42,813 bases of DNA from Nostocoides sp. F2B08. GTDB taxonomy: Bacteria; Actinomycetota; Actinomycetes; Actinomycetales; Dermatophilaceae. The stretch lies in the NCBI RefSeq assembly GCF_009184895.1, contig NZ_WESE01000015.1:1-42813 (forward strand), read 5' to 3'. Positions 9,392-18,952 of this stretch are shown here, one piece after another. Each line of letters opens with the position of its first letter. Position 1 is the first letter of the stretch. The notes below the pieces were generated by a model that ran no database searches, had not been told where the DNA came from, and was given only the letters and a program-made list of their open reading frames with translations. A program made the translations under genes and the position numbers.

Positions 9392-10696
9392 GGGCAGGAG
9401 CTCAACGACGAGACCTGGGCCATCGCCCAGTCCGACCTGATGATGCAGGACATCGACCCCGCCCGGATGCGCAACGGCAACACCCTCACCGGTGATGCGT
9501 TTCCGACCGAGAAGTTCGACTTCGTCCTCGCCAACCCCCCCTATGGCGTGGACTGGAAGGCGTACTCCGCCCCGATCAAGGACGAGCACGAGAAGCAGGG
9601 TCACCACGGCCGGTTCGGCGCTGGCCTCCCCCGCGTCTCGGACGGGTCGCTGCTGTTCCTGCAGCACATGCTCTCCCACATGAAACCGGCCGGGTCGCGG
9701 GTCGGGATCGTCCTGTCCGGGTCGCCGCTGTTCTCCGGGCAGGCCGGCTCCGGGGAGTCCGAGATCCGCCGTTGGATCCTCGAGAACGACTGGCTCGAAG
9801 GCATCGTCGCCCTCCCCGACCAGATGTTCTACAACACCGGCATCTCCACCTAAGTGTGGGTCCTCACCAACGACAAGACCGAGCCCGCTAAGGGCAAGGT
9901 CGTCCTCGTCGACGCCCGCGAACTGGGTTCGAAGATGCGCAAGTCCCTCGGCGACAAACGTAAAGAACTCACCCCGGCCGCGATCGACGACATCGTCCGG
10001 CTCTACCTCGGCGCCCACGACGAAACCGCCGACGACCCCCGCATCAAGGTCCTGCCCCGCGAGACCTTCGGGTTCCAACGAATCACCGTCGAACGCCCCA
10101 TGCGCCGCCGCTGGGTCATCACCGAGGACACACTCGACAAGCTTGCGGCGTCCAAGGCCTGGGCCAAGTGGCCGGATGCGATCTCCTCACCACCGGGGGC
10201 GGCGATCGAGAACGTCCGCAGCATCTACGGCGGCTGGATCGGCACACAGTTCCCCACCGAGAAGGCATGCAAGGACGCGTTCACCGAGAACATGGGCGGC
10301 GGCGTCCCCATCGGCGTCATCAACGAGCTCGTCAGACTCGCGGCCGTTGCCGATCCCGACGCACAGGTCGTCACCGGCCGCGGCGGGAAGGTCGAACCCG
10401 ACCCCGACCTACGCGACAACGAGAACGTGCCCCTGCCTGCCGGGTGGCTCGACCTCGACCAGGATCAACGCGTCAAAGCCCTCAAGACGGCCGCGGAGGA
10501 GCACCTCGCCACCGAGATCCATCCCTACGTCCCCGACGCCTGGATCGACCACACCAAGACCAAGGTCGGCTTCGAAATCCCCTTCACCCGCCAGTTCTAC
10601 GTCTACACACCACCGCGCCCCGTCGACGAGATCGCGGCCGAGATCCGCAACCTCGAAACCCAGATCCAAAGCTGGATGAAAGACCTCGGACTGTGA
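9392..10696 (+). pseudogene. hsdM: Type I restriction-modification methyltransferase subunit HsdM, 5'-truncated and with internal stop
   Basis: The frame begins abruptly at GQELNDETWAIAQSD, which in HsdM proteins lies well inside the methyltransferase domain, so the N-terminal helical domain and SAM-binding motif I are missing. The catalytic motif NPPYGVDWK is present, followed by GRFGAGLPRVSDGSLLFLQH and GESEIRRWILENDWLE. At 9851-9853 a TAA replaces the Tyr codon expected in NTGISTYVWVLTN; the frame then continues without shift to 10696 and ends QSWMKDLGL. TAC to TAA is a single base change. A GTG directly after the stop could in principle restart translation, but the catalytic part would then be a separate peptide. 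The 3' end overlaps hsdS (GTGA), the normal hsdMS coupling. No active methyltransferase is expected. Confidence 0.9.
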
Positions 10697-11883
10697 CGAC
10701 GATCCCATTGCGCTATCTCGCGGAGATCAACCCGCAGACCCCGGAGTTAGAGGCCGTCACGGCTGATACACCAGTCATGTTCTTGCCCCTCGAGACGGTG
10801 TGGGCGGATGGGCGCGCGGACCAAACCCGGACCGTGCCCAAGAGAGCCGTGACATCGGGCTACACGAGGTTTCGCCCCGGAGACGTGGTGTGCCCCAAGG
10901 TGACGCCGACGTTCCAGGCCGGTCGATCCATGATCGCCCAAGCCCTCGGGGCGGGAACCACGGAACTACACATCCTGCGGCCGCGGCAGGACGTGGACCC
11001 TCGGTGGGTCTGCTACGCGGTTCGGTCGAAGCACTTCTTGGACGAAGGCGTCACCGCTTTTCAGGGTGTAGCTGGGCTTCAGAGAGTGCCGGCTGAATAT
11101 GTGGCCTCGTTCCGGGTCGCCGACGTAAGCGTCGATGAGCAGCGGCGGATCGCGGACTTCCTCGACGACCGCGTCACCCGCATCGACCAGATCATCGCGG
11201 CGCGGACACTGCAGGCCAACCTCGTCGAGGAAGCGTTCTTGGCCCGCATGCGCGCCGGCGTCGCCGGAGCCCTGAACGATGACGACACGACAACTAACTC
11301 GGAGATCCCGTGGCTTGAACGGAGCCACTCCTCTGCGGTGACGGTGTCCATGGCGCGCGTCTTGACATTGCAGCGCGGCGTCGATCTGACTGACCAGCAG
11401 AGGCGTCCAGGCGATGTCCCCGTGGTCACCACCGCGGGCATCGTTGGACAGCACGACGAGGCCATCTGCCAGGGCCCGGGGGTCGTGATTGGGAGGTACG
11501 GGAGCGTTGGGAACGTGCACTGGGTGGATGAACCGTTCTGGCCGCACAACACCACGTTGTACGTGAAGCAGACCCAAGGCAACGACATGCGATGGATCTA
11601 CTACCTTCTGCGGTCTTTCCCCTACGCAGCGATGCAGGCGCGAGCAGCTGTCCCTGGCATCAACCGCAATGACTTGGCAGTCGAGCTCGTGCCATGGATC
11701 CCGGTCCCGCTACAGCGACGCGCGGTGGAGCTTCTGGCCGCAGATGAACATGCAAGCAAGGAGCACCGAGCCGAACTGGAAGCATCAGTGACCCTGCTGA
11801 CCGAGTTCAAGCAGTCGTTGATCACCACGGCTGTGTCTGGGGAGTTGGATGTGTCGACGACCGGTAGCGGGATTCCGGGATAA
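10693..11883 (+). CDS. hsdS: Type I restriction-modification specificity subunit HsdS
   Basis: 396 residues, within the usual 380-450 for HsdS. Two target-recognition domains (about 1-150 and 200-345), each followed by a conserved helical spacer: SVDEQRRIADFLDDRVTRID near 150-170 and LLTEFKQSLITTAVSGELD near the C-terminus, the standard end of HsdS. The second recognition domain carries the GVVIGRYGSVGNVHW type of motif. It reads a bipartite DNA target for the HsdM2S methylase and HsdR2M2S nuclease. The GTG start overlaps the hsdM stop by four bases, implying translational coupling. With hsdM broken it has no partner encoded here; it would only work with an HsdM supplied elsewhere. Confidence 0.92.
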   Translation: MTTIPLRYLAEINPQTPELEAVTADTPVMFLPLETVWADGRADQTRTVPKRAVTSGYTRFRPGDVVCPKVTPTFQAGRSMIAQALGAGTTELHILRPRQDVDPRWVCYAVRSKHFLDEGVTAFQGVAGLQRVPAEYVASFRVADVSVDEQRRIADFLDDRVTRIDQIIAARTLQANLVEEAFLARMRAGVAGALNDDDTTTNSEIPWLERSHSSAVTVSMARVLTLQRGVDLTDQQRRPGDVPVVTTAGIVGQHDEAICQGPGVVIGRYGSVGNVHWVDEPFWPHNTTLYVKQTQGNDMRWIYYLLRSFPYAAMQARAAVPGINRNDLAVELVPWIPVPLQRRAVELLAADEHASKEHRAELEASVTLLTEFKQSLITTAVSGELDVSTTGSGIPG

Positions 11884-11899
11884 GGGAGGGGTGCCGGGT

Positions 11900-14800
11900 A
11901 TGTCGGTGACGCAGGAGTCGGCGTTCGAGGGGAACATCGAGGCGCATCTGCTCGAGCAAGGTTGGGCCAGCGTCGCGCCGGACGGCTATGACCGGAAGAC
12001 GGGGGTGTTCGGGGATGAGGTGATCGCGTTCGTTCAGGCGTCGCAGCCAACCGAGTGGAAGCGCCTCGTGGCCCGGCATGGGGGTGAGGCGACAGCACGG
12101 TCGAGATTCCTCAAGGTCGTCACCGACGCTCTGGATCAGCGAGGCACGGTGAGCGTGTTGCGGTCGCCGGTGAAGGACAGTGGGGTGTCGGTGCGGCTGT
12201 GCTACTTCAAGCCCGCGTCGGGGCTGAACGCGCAGCAGAGCGCCCGGTACGCGGCGAACCGGCTGGGGGTGACCCGGCAGCTGCATCACTCGGAGTCCCG
12301 CCCGGGTGACTCGCTGGATCTGGTGTTGTCAGTGAACGGGATCCCGGTCGCGACAGCGGAGCTGAAGAACCCGCTGACCGGGCAGGGGGTGGAGCACGCC
12401 AAGACTCAGTACCGCACAGACCGGAACCCGCACGACCTGATCTTCCGGGCACGGGCGCTGGTGCATTTTGCGGTGGATCCGCATCACGTGGCGATGACGA
12501 CCCATCTGGCGGGGCAGGAGACCCGTTTCCTGCCGTTCGACCAGGGCAGCGCGGGCGCCGGCTCATCCGGTGGGGCGGGGAACCCGCCGGTCAAGACGGG
12601 GTATCGCACGGCATACCTGTGGGAGCGGGTGTGGGAGCGGGAGGCGTGGCTGGACCTGCTCGGCTCGTTTATCCATGTCGAGGACGGGCGGGTGCTGTTC
12701 CCTCGGTTTCATCAGTGGCACGCGGTCCGTTCGATCCTGGCCGCCACCTACACCGATGGGGCGGGGGTGGACCGGCTGGTCATGCACTCGGCCGGGTCGG
12801 GCAAGTCGAACACGATCGCGTGGACCGCGCACGCCCTCTCCCGCCTCCACGGCGCTGATGATCAGCCGATCTTCGACAAGGTCGTCGTCATCACCGACCG
12901 CAAGGTCCTGGACCGTCAGCTGCAAGCGACCGTGGCGGGTTTGGAGCACACGCCGGGCACGATCGTGCGGGTCGACCAGCACTCCTCCCAGTTGAAGGAG
13001 GCGTTGGAGGGCAACGCGGCCCGGGTCATCATCACGACCCTGCAGAAGTTCCCCGTCGTGGCCAAGCTCGCCGCCGAGGAGGCCGCCACCGGCGAGCAGC
13101 GCGGGGTGGTGGGGCGCCGGTTCGCGGTCATCGTCGACGAGGCGCACTCCTCGACCACCGGCGAGGGCGTGACCAAGCTCAAGACCGTCCTCGGAGGTCA
13201 ACCGGCTTCGGAGGAGGACGCACTGGCAGCGGCCGAGGCCGAAGAGTCTGACCTGCACGACGAGACGGGCGGGCCGGAGGAGGCGCTGTGGGCGAGCGCG
13301 TTGGCGCGGGGGAAGACGAAGAACCTGTCGTTCTTCGCGTTCACCGCCACCCCGAAACCGAAGACGCTCGAGACGTTCGGACAGACCGTCGCGGGGCCGG
13401 ACGGGGAGCCGGTGAAGGCGCCATTCCACACGTACTCGATGCGCCAGGCGATCGCCGAGGGGTTCATCCTCGACGTGCTCGCGAACTACACGACATACGC
13501 GGTGTACTACAAGCTCGCCAACGCCCACCCCCGCAACGACCCCGAGCTCGACTCGAGGAAGGGCCGGGCCGCCCTCGCACGGTTCGCCTCCCTGCACCCG
13601 TACGAGCTGAACGCCAAGGCCGAGATCATCGTCGAGCACTTCCTGCAGAAGACCCGGCACAAGATCGACGGCCGGGCCAAGGCGATGGTCGTCACCCGCT
13701 CCCGGCTGCACGCGGTGCGCACCAAGCAGGCCCTGGATGAGTACATCTCCCGGAAGGGCTACGACCAGGGCGCCTCGGCGTTGAGGACGCTGGTGGCGTT
13801 CTCCGGGACCGTGACAGACCCGGACGCGCCCGACCTGCAGTGGACCGAGCCGGGCATGAACGGGTTCCCCGAGAGCCAGGTGCCGAAGCGGTTCGCCTCG
13901 GAGGAGTTCGAGGTGCTCGTTGTGGCCGAGAAGTACCAGACCGGGTTCGATGAGCCGTTGCTGCACACGATGTACGTCGACAAGAAGCTCGGCGGCGTCA
14001 AGGCCGTGCAGACCCTGTCCCGGCTCAACCGCACCCACCCCGGCAAACAGGACACCTTCGTCTTGGACTTCGCCAACACCGCCGAGGAGATCCAGGCCGC
14101 GTTCGAGCCGTTCTACGAGCAGTCGCTGGCGAACCCGACCGAGCCGAACATCCTCTACACGATGTTCTACGACCTCGGTGCTGCCGGCATCCTGTCGGGC
14201 GAGGAGATGGACGCCGCCGTCGCCGCCCTGCTCTCCGACGACCCCAGTCGGCAAGGGGAGATTTACGCCAACCTCGGCCCGGCGGTGGGGCGGTTCATCG
14301 CCCTCGAGGACGAGGCCGCGGAGGAATTCCGGGCCACGCTTCAACGCTTCACCCGTGCGTACGCGTTCATCGCCCAGATCATGCCCTTCACCGACCCCGA
14401 CCTCGAACGGCTCTTCCTCTACGGGCGGATGCTCCTGTCCGATCTCCCCGCCCGGGAGAACGACCCCATGCCGCAGCTGTCCAAGTCGGTCCAGCTCACC
14501 CACCTTCGGATCGCCGCCACCTCCGAAGGTGCCATCACGCTCGAAGGCTCGGAGGATCCCGGCACCGCCCTCCCCGGCGAGGGGAAGGGACCGATCACCG
14601 ATCCTGAGATGGACAAGCTCTCCGCGCTCATCGTGGCGATGAACGAACGCTACGGAGCCGAGCTCACCGAAGCCGACAAGGTCTGGGTCGACCAGCAATG
14701 GACCGTCGTCAAAGAGGACCCAGAGATGCGCGCCGTCGCCGAGCACAACGACCGCTCCCAGTTCGAGATGGTCCTGGAGAAGCGCGTCGAGAACATGCTC

Positions 14801-14923
14801 CTCGACCGGCACGGCAAGAACGAAGTCCTCTTCGACATGTTCTTCGCCAACCCCGAGTTCCGCCAGTACCTCGTCGACTACCTCGCCGGCACCTACGACG
14901 AGTTCAGGCAGGAGGCGAGCTGA
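11900..14923 (+). CDS. hsdR: Type I restriction enzyme subunit HsdR (translocase/endonuclease)
   Basis: 1,007 residues, normal length. The N-terminal nuclease domain has the PD-(D/E)xK signature: LDLVLSVNG followed by VATAELKNP near residues 150-155. The SF2 motor follows: Walker A HSAGSGKSNTIAW near 299, VIVDEAHSS near 412, FFAFTATPKPKT near 480, and LSRLNRTHPGKQDTFVLDF as motif VI. The C-terminal helical region binds the methylase core. Translation most likely starts at the ATG at 11900, since a strong GGGAGGGG lies about 9 bases upstream; the open frame extends further left inside hsdS. No frameshift or missing motif is visible, but restriction needs HsdM, which is broken here. Confidence 0.95.
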   Translation: MSVTQESAFEGNIEAHLLEQGWASVAPDGYDRKTGVFGDEVIAFVQASQPTEWKRLVARHGGEATARSRFLKVVTDALDQRGTVSVLRSPVKDSGVSVRLCYFKPASGLNAQQSARYAANRLGVTRQLHHSESRPGDSLDLVLSVNGIPVATAELKNPLTGQGVEHAKTQYRTDRNPHDLIFRARALVHFAVDPHHVAMTTHLAGQETRFLPFDQGSAGAGSSGGAGNPPVKTGYRTAYLWERVWEREAWLDLLGSFIHVEDGRVLFPRFHQWHAVRSILAATYTDGAGVDRLVMHSAGSGKSNTIAWTAHALSRLHGADDQPIFDKVVVITDRKVLDRQLQATVAGLEHTPGTIVRVDQHSSQLKEALEGNAARVIITTLQKFPVVAKLAAEEAATGEQRGVVGRRFAVIVDEAHSSTTGEGVTKLKTVLGGQPASEEDALAAAEAEESDLHDETGGPEEALWASALARGKTKNLSFFAFTATPKPKTLETFGQTVAGPDGEPVKAPFHTYSMRQAIAEGFILDVLANYTTYAVYYKLANAHPRNDPELDSRKGRAALARFASLHPYELNAKAEIIVEHFLQKTRHKIDGRAKAMVVTRSRLHAVRTKQALDEYISRKGYDQGASALRTLVAFSGTVTDPDAPDLQWTEPGMNGFPESQVPKRFASEEFEVLVVAEKYQTGFDEPLLHTMYVDKKLGGVKAVQTLSRLNRTHPGKQDTFVLDFANTAEEIQAAFEPFYEQSLANPTEPNILYTMFYDLGAAGILSGEEMDAAVAALLSDDPSRQGEIYANLGPAVGRFIALEDEAAEEFRATLQRFTRAYAFIAQIMPFTDPDLERLFLYGRMLLSDLPARENDPMPQLSKSVQLTHLRIAATSEGAITLEGSEDPGTALPGEGKGPITDPEMDKLSALIVAMNERYGAELTEADKVWVDQQWTVVKEDPEMRAVAEHNDRSQFEMVLEKRVENMLLDRHGKNEVLFDMFFANPEFRQYLVDYLAGTYDEFRQEAS

Positions 14924-14924
14924 A

Positions 14925-15872
14925 GTGGGCGGCAAGCAGATCCGGCTGTTTCTCGTCGACGGCACCCCCGGCGGCCTCACCACGCTCGAGGTCGGCCAAT
15001 GGGTCGGTCACCTCGTCAGCGGTCCGCGGTCTCAGTTCGCCGACCTGCTCAAACGGGCCGAGGTGACCAAGCCGGGGGTGTACCTCCTCGTCGGGTCTGA
15101 TGAGAGTGCCCCCGACGGGACCGTCTGCTACATCGGCGAGTCCGACGACGTGAGCGGCCGTCTGCGCAACCACGTGCGAGACAAGGAACGCGACTTCTGG
15201 GACCGGTTCGTCGTCATCACCTCCAAGGACGAGCAGCTCACCAAGGGTCACGTGAAGTACCTCGAGTCACGCCTGGTCGAGCTCGCCGGGCGAGCCCAAC
15301 GCTGCCTTCTTCGCAACGGCAACGAACCCCGCCTGTCGTCGCTCCCAGAGGCGGACCGCTCTGACATGGAGTACTTCCTCGACCAGCTCCAGACCGCCCT
15401 CCCGGTCCTAGGGATCAACATCTTGCGCGGTCGGGTCGAATCGGTCGACACACTCAGCCCGCCCAAAGCGAGCGCCTCGCCCGTCTTCGAGATGCACGTC
15501 CCGAAGCGGGGACTCACCGCTCGAGCGCAACAGATCGACGGAGAGTTCACCCTGCTTGCCGGATCTCGGGTCGCCCCTCGGATCCGCGCCTCGGCCACGT
15601 TCGCCGAGTCCACGGCCAGCGCATACCGGGCTCTCGAAGCACGCCGGTCCGCGCTCGTCGACAACGGTTCGATCGTCCTCGACGACGGGGCTCACGTCCT
15701 CAGTCGTGATGTCGTCTTCCACTCCCCCTCGACCGCCGGCGCCATCGTTGCCGGACGATCCTGCAACGGCCGCACCACCTGGAAGACCGCCGACGGACTC
15801 ACCTTCGCCGCTTGGGAGACATCTGGCCTCAACGAACCATCCACTGGGGCCTTCGAAAACAGGGGAACCTGA
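14925..15872 (+). CDS. GIY-YIG nuclease-family protein with DUF4357-like C-terminus, RM-associated
   Basis: 315 residues. A degenerate GIY-YIG fold is visible at residues 46-120: GVYLLVG and CYIGESDDVSGRLRNH, then WDRFVVITSKDEQLTKGHVKYLESRLVE, where the last Glu sits at the catalytic position. The C-terminal half ends with GRSCNGRTTWKT, typical of the DUF4357 domain often found with GIY-YIG in restriction loci. The GTG start lies two bases after the hsdR stop, behind GGAGG, so it is co-transcribed with hsdR. Such genes commonly accompany type I systems and may be an extra nuclease or a regulator; the exact role is unknown. Confidence 0.85.
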   Translation: MGGKQIRLFLVDGTPGGLTTLEVGQWVGHLVSGPRSQFADLLKRAEVTKPGVYLLVGSDESAPDGTVCYIGESDDVSGRLRNHVRDKERDFWDRFVVITSKDEQLTKGHVKYLESRLVELAGRAQRCLLRNGNEPRLSSLPEADRSDMEYFLDQLQTALPVLGINILRGRVESVDTLSPPKASASPVFEMHVPKRGLTARAQQIDGEFTLLAGSRVAPRIRASATFAESTASAYRALEARRSALVDNGSIVLDDGAHVLSRDVVFHSPSTAGAIVAGRSCNGRTTWKTADGLTFAAWETSGLNEPSTGAFENRGT

Positions 15873-15941
15873 GATGCCCACATTCTTTGGCAGCAACCTC
15901 GGCCGGCATCGGCAAGGGTCGTCCTCGCGAGAGTGCACGGC

Positions 15942-16250
15942 ATGTCGGGGATGAAAGCCCAGGGCGCCGCCGAGCATCTATCGGGTCTGTTGGGAACTAT
16001 GTTCGGCTACGAGAGCGACTACTTCGTCGGGGTTACGGAGGAAGACCGAATCGATGTCGACCCGGACACGGCTTGGTTGATCGTTGAAATGCTGTACGAG
16101 CTGCTACCCGACTGTTGGCGTGCGGAACGCTTCTACGGACATGCAGTAGAGGACGGGTGCCCGTTCCCGAATGCCATCTGCTTCTCATGCGCCGATCGAG
16201 GCAAGAAGCTTCCGACGAGGGCTATGGAGAAGTTCCGGCAGAAGCATTGA
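15942..16250 (+). CDS. Hypothetical small protein with Cys-rich centre
   Basis: 102 residues from the ATG at 15942 (GTG 15933 or ATG 15951 also possible). It follows the GIY-YIG gene with a 70-base gap that contains a 26-codon open frame (15874-15954) whose TGA overlaps the ATG at 15951. The sequence is acidic in the middle (TEEDRIDVDPDTAW), has DCW and then CPFPNAICFSCADRG, and ends in a basic tail (MEKFRQKH). Three nearby Cys could bind metal. I do not recognise the family. It is the last plus-strand gene of the restriction segment and faces the conjugation operon. Confidence 0.55.
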   Translation: MSGMKAQGAAEHLSGLLGTMFGYESDYFVGVTEEDRIDVDPDTAWLIVEMLYELLPDCWRAERFYGHAVEDGCPFPNAICFSCADRGKKLPTRAMEKFRQKH

Positions 16251-16287
16251 GTCCGGGCTTCGCTGATCTCGTGCGGACTGCCCTCCC

Positions 16288-17397
16288 TCACGTTCTTCGG
16301 CAGTCTCGCGCGGCAGTCACTGCGCCACCGCCGTAGGACTCGGCATACTGCAGGACGTCGTTGACGTACCAGTGGGCTCGGTTGTAGGCGAAGAGCGCGT
16401 CGCGGACTCCGTCGGGGCCGTTGTGAACTCTGGAGGCGGTGAGGTAGTTGGCGGCACTCATGGTCGAGTCGGCGTCGTTGAGGATGTCGGCGCGCCCGTC
16501 ACCGTCTCCGTCGACCCCGTAGATCCTCCAGGTGGCGGGCATGAACTGCATGAGGCCTTGGGCGCCAGCGGTGCTGGTGGCGCGGATACGGCCGTGTGCG
16601 GTCTCGGCCATGCCGATGCCGGCGAGCAGCGTCCACGGCAGGTCGTACCTCTCCGCTGCCACGGCATAGAGCGCCTTGATCTCGGGCGGGATGGGCAGTG
16701 CCGGGTTGGTGATCGAGTTCAGGCGTGGCTCGCCAGGCTCTGGCAGCTCGAACGAGCGGGCAGCTGCAATCACCGAATCCGCGCTCGAAGCAGGTGATTC
16801 TGACGCGCGCGCCGTGGGGGCGATGGGGCGGCCGTCGAGGGGTGCGCCCTGGTTGGCCATGAAGGGGACGGGGTCGATGGGGGTGCCGTTCTGGCGGACT
16901 TCGTAGTGGAGGTGGTTGCCGGTGCTCCTTCCGGTGGAGCCTTCGGTGCCGAGCCGCTGTCCCATCGACGCGTTGGCGCCGACGGTAATGGCCGGGTCGA
17001 TGCGAGCGAGGTGGGCGTAGGCGGTGGTGATGCCGCCGCCGTGGTCGATGAGGACGAGGTTGCCGTACCCGCCGGAGTCACCCGCAAAGGTGACGGTGCC
17101 GGTCGCGGCGGCGACGATGGCCCCGCCGGTGGGGATGGAGGTCATGTCCTGGCCGGTGTGTGGTCGCCAGGTGCGCAGGATGGGGTGGAACCGCATCCCG
17201 AACCCGCGAGCCCCGACGACGTACGCCTGCTGGTACGGCGGCCGCCAGGACCCGCTCGGCGGCGCACCGACCGCGGTGCAGGTGTCGAGCTGGGTGGCGG
17301 TTGCGGTGGAGCCGGTGACGATGAGCGCCGCCATCAGGAGGGGTGCGCCGAGGAGCAGCAGGACCGCTGCGGTGATCGCGGAGACCAGTTTCGTCAT
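16288..17397 (-). CDS. Bifunctional wall hydrolase: M23 (LytM) peptidase + lytic transglycosylase of the T4SS
   Basis: 369 residues. N-terminal membrane anchor/signal at residues 5-30 (AAVLLLLGAPLLMAALIV). M23 domain: GFGMRFHPILRTWRPHTGQD carries the first His and the Asp, and NHLHYEV the HxH pair, so the zinc site is complete. The C-terminal domain from ~240 is SLT-type: GIGMAETAHGR supplies the catalytic Glu and GAQGLMQFMPATW the usual second motif. Conjugation systems of Gram-positives use such two-domain enzymes (like VirB1/TcpG) to open peptidoglycan for the transfer channel. It is the last gene of the operon, 9 bases after the VirB4-like gene, with GAGGGG before its ATG. Confidence 0.9.
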   Translation of the reverse strand: MTKLVSAITAAVLLLLGAPLLMAALIVTGSTATATQLDTCTAVGAPPSGSWRPPYQQAYVVGARGFGMRFHPILRTWRPHTGQDMTSIPTGGAIVAAATGTVTFAGDSGGYGNLVLIDHGGGITTAYAHLARIDPAITVGANASMGQRLGTEGSTGRSTGNHLHYEVRQNGTPIDPVPFMANQGAPLDGRPIAPTARASESPASSADSVIAAARSFELPEPGEPRLNSITNPALPIPPEIKALYAVAAERYDLPWTLLAGIGMAETAHGRIRATSTAGAQGLMQFMPATWRIYGVDGDGDGRADILNDADSTMSAANYLTASRVHNGPDGVRDALFAYNRAHWYVNDVLQYAESYGGGAVTAARDCRRT

Positions 17398-17406
17398 CGG
17401 AGCCCC

Positions 17407-18933
17407 TCAGGCCGCGCCCTCAAGAGCTTGGTTTGTCCACGTGAGGTGCTGTTCGATGGGGTGCAGGTGCGTTTCGACTTTGTGGGACCGCTCCCCTATC
17501 TGCCAGAGGGCGCGTCCTTTGCGGTGCATGGCCCAGCCGGTGATGGCATCGGTGGCGATCGGTCCCAGTCCGAGCGTGTCGTCGAGCTCGTGGGCGACGC
17601 CGGGTTTCTGGCCGTGGAGGATCTTGATGTCGGCCAGGTGCATCAGGTCGCGGGCGATGGTGGCGGCTTGGGAGCCGTGGTCGCCGACGGTGAGCATGTC
17701 GGAGGGTTTGTGGGCGTTGGCCCATTGGATGTCGCCGCCGCGGCCGGCGACGCCGCGGGAGAGGCGGAAGTCCTCATCGAGGCTCTTGACGGCCTCGATC
17801 CCGAGCCGCATGGCTTTCCACATCTCGTCCCGGATGACGATGCGCAAATCCCCGGGGTCGGCGATCTCCCGCATCCCCCGGCCCCAGGAGTTCAGGCAGA
17901 CCAGCGCGATCCCGACGGCCTCATCCCCCAGCGGAGCGAGGCGGGACAGCGAGAGCGACTGGATGGGGGCGTTCCAGTCCACGTCGATGCTGGTGTGGTC
18001 GTCGAAGAGCCCAGCGAGGGCTCCGGAGACGAGCTGCCCGAGGGCGTCCCGGAGGACTCTGGTCTCATCGAGGAAGTCCTGCCGGCTCGCGTACCGGCAC
18101 TGAGAGATCAAGTTGTCGGTGGGTTGGTCGAGGTAGCGCCACAGAGCCGGGATGGTGGTCTCGGTCAGGACGCTGTTGGCGCGGTCGTAGCCGGTGAGAT
18201 CCCGTAGCGCGGCCTTGACGACGGCTTCCTCGGAGGGTCCGAAAGGCACGCGCTGGTCGCCGATCCTCTGGCTGCCCACGAGTGCGCGCAGGAGGGTGAG
18301 CCAGCGGCCGAAGACGACCGCCGCCCGCGACTGCGCTTCCTGCGCGGACAGGTGGTTCCAGCCGTGGGCGAGCGGTCCGAAGGCGAGGGGGTTGATCCGG
18401 GCGGGCAGGCCGGGGCCGAGTGTGAAGGGTTGGACGTTGAAGAAGTGGCAGAGCCTCTCGTATTCGTCTTTGGGGTCGCCGAGGATGAGGATGCGGTAGC
18501 CGAAGTCGGTCATGCGCAGGGCGAAGGCTTTGGTGGTGGCGGACTTGCCGGTGCCGGGTTTGCCCATGCAGATGACGTTCGGGTTGGTCACCGGGATCTC
18601 GTCGTCCAGGACCCAGCCGATGGGGTCGGCGTAGAACGCGGCACCGGAGAGGGTGTCGACCCCCATCTGGGCACCGGTCGGGGGTAGGCCGGGGCCGTGG
18701 ATGAACGGCCAGAACACCGGCGCCTGATCCGACGGCATCCGGTACGACACGACCGGGGCTGTCGCGGGAGCCCACCCCCGCCCCGCCCGGCGTGGCCCGC
18801 GCCGCGGGGCGTACCGGAGCAGCCGTGGGTCCTTGACCGGGTCCGGCTGAGCTGGGTGGGTGGGTAGGTCGTGGCCGAAGTCGGCGAGCAGTCGGGTCAT
18901 GTCCCGGCCACTCCCGCGCTGCGTTCTGCTCAT
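17407..18933 (-). CDS. VirB4/TraC-like conjugative transfer ATPase
   Basis: 508 residues. Walker A GKPGTGKSATTK at about 122-133, Walker B-like RIVIRDEMWKAM near 366, and RGGDIQWANAHKPSD as the following Q/N-containing motor motif. FGYRILILGDPKDEYERL is the typical strand after the P-loop in VirB4/TraG-type motors. Only the motor domain is present; the N-terminal VirB4 domain seems to be supplied by the SCO6880-like protein encoded just upstream, the usual split in actinobacterial conjugative elements. It powers assembly or DNA transport at the inner face of the channel. ATG at 18933 with AGGAG upstream. Distinguishing it from a VirD4 coupling protein rests on this context. Confidence 0.85.
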   Translation of the reverse strand: MSRTQRGSGRDMTRLLADFGHDLPTHPAQPDPVKDPRLLRYAPRRGPRRAGRGWAPATAPVVSYRMPSDQAPVFWPFIHGPGLPPTGAQMGVDTLSGAAFYADPIGWVLDDEIPVTNPNVICMGKPGTGKSATTKAFALRMTDFGYRILILGDPKDEYERLCHFFNVQPFTLGPGLPARINPLAFGPLAHGWNHLSAQEAQSRAAVVFGRWLTLLRALVGSQRIGDQRVPFGPSEEAVVKAALRDLTGYDRANSVLTETTIPALWRYLDQPTDNLISQCRYASRQDFLDETRVLRDALGQLVSGALAGLFDDHTSIDVDWNAPIQSLSLSRLAPLGDEAVGIALVCLNSWGRGMREIADPGDLRIVIRDEMWKAMRLGIEAVKSLDEDFRLSRGVAGRGGDIQWANAHKPSDMLTVGDHGSQAATIARDLMHLADIKILHGQKPGVAHELDDTLGLGPIATDAITGWAMHRKGRALWQIGERSHKVETHLHPIEQHLTWTNQALEGAA

Positions 18934-18952
18934 CGTGTCTTCGCTCCTGGTC

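Noticed and set aside
12563-14983. Minus-strand 806-codon frame opposite hsdR
   Set aside because: Antisense shadow of clear HsdR motifs.
16276-16305. GACTGCC/GGCAGTC hairpin as bidirectional terminator between the restriction and transfer segments
   Set aside because: It lies partly inside the last codons of the wall hydrolase gene, has a 16-base loop and no T-run.
17407-18933. VirD4/TraG coupling protein
   Set aside because: No N-terminal membrane segments, and it is paired with an SCO6880-type gene, the usual context of the VirB4-like ATPase; a coupling protein is probably outside the window.
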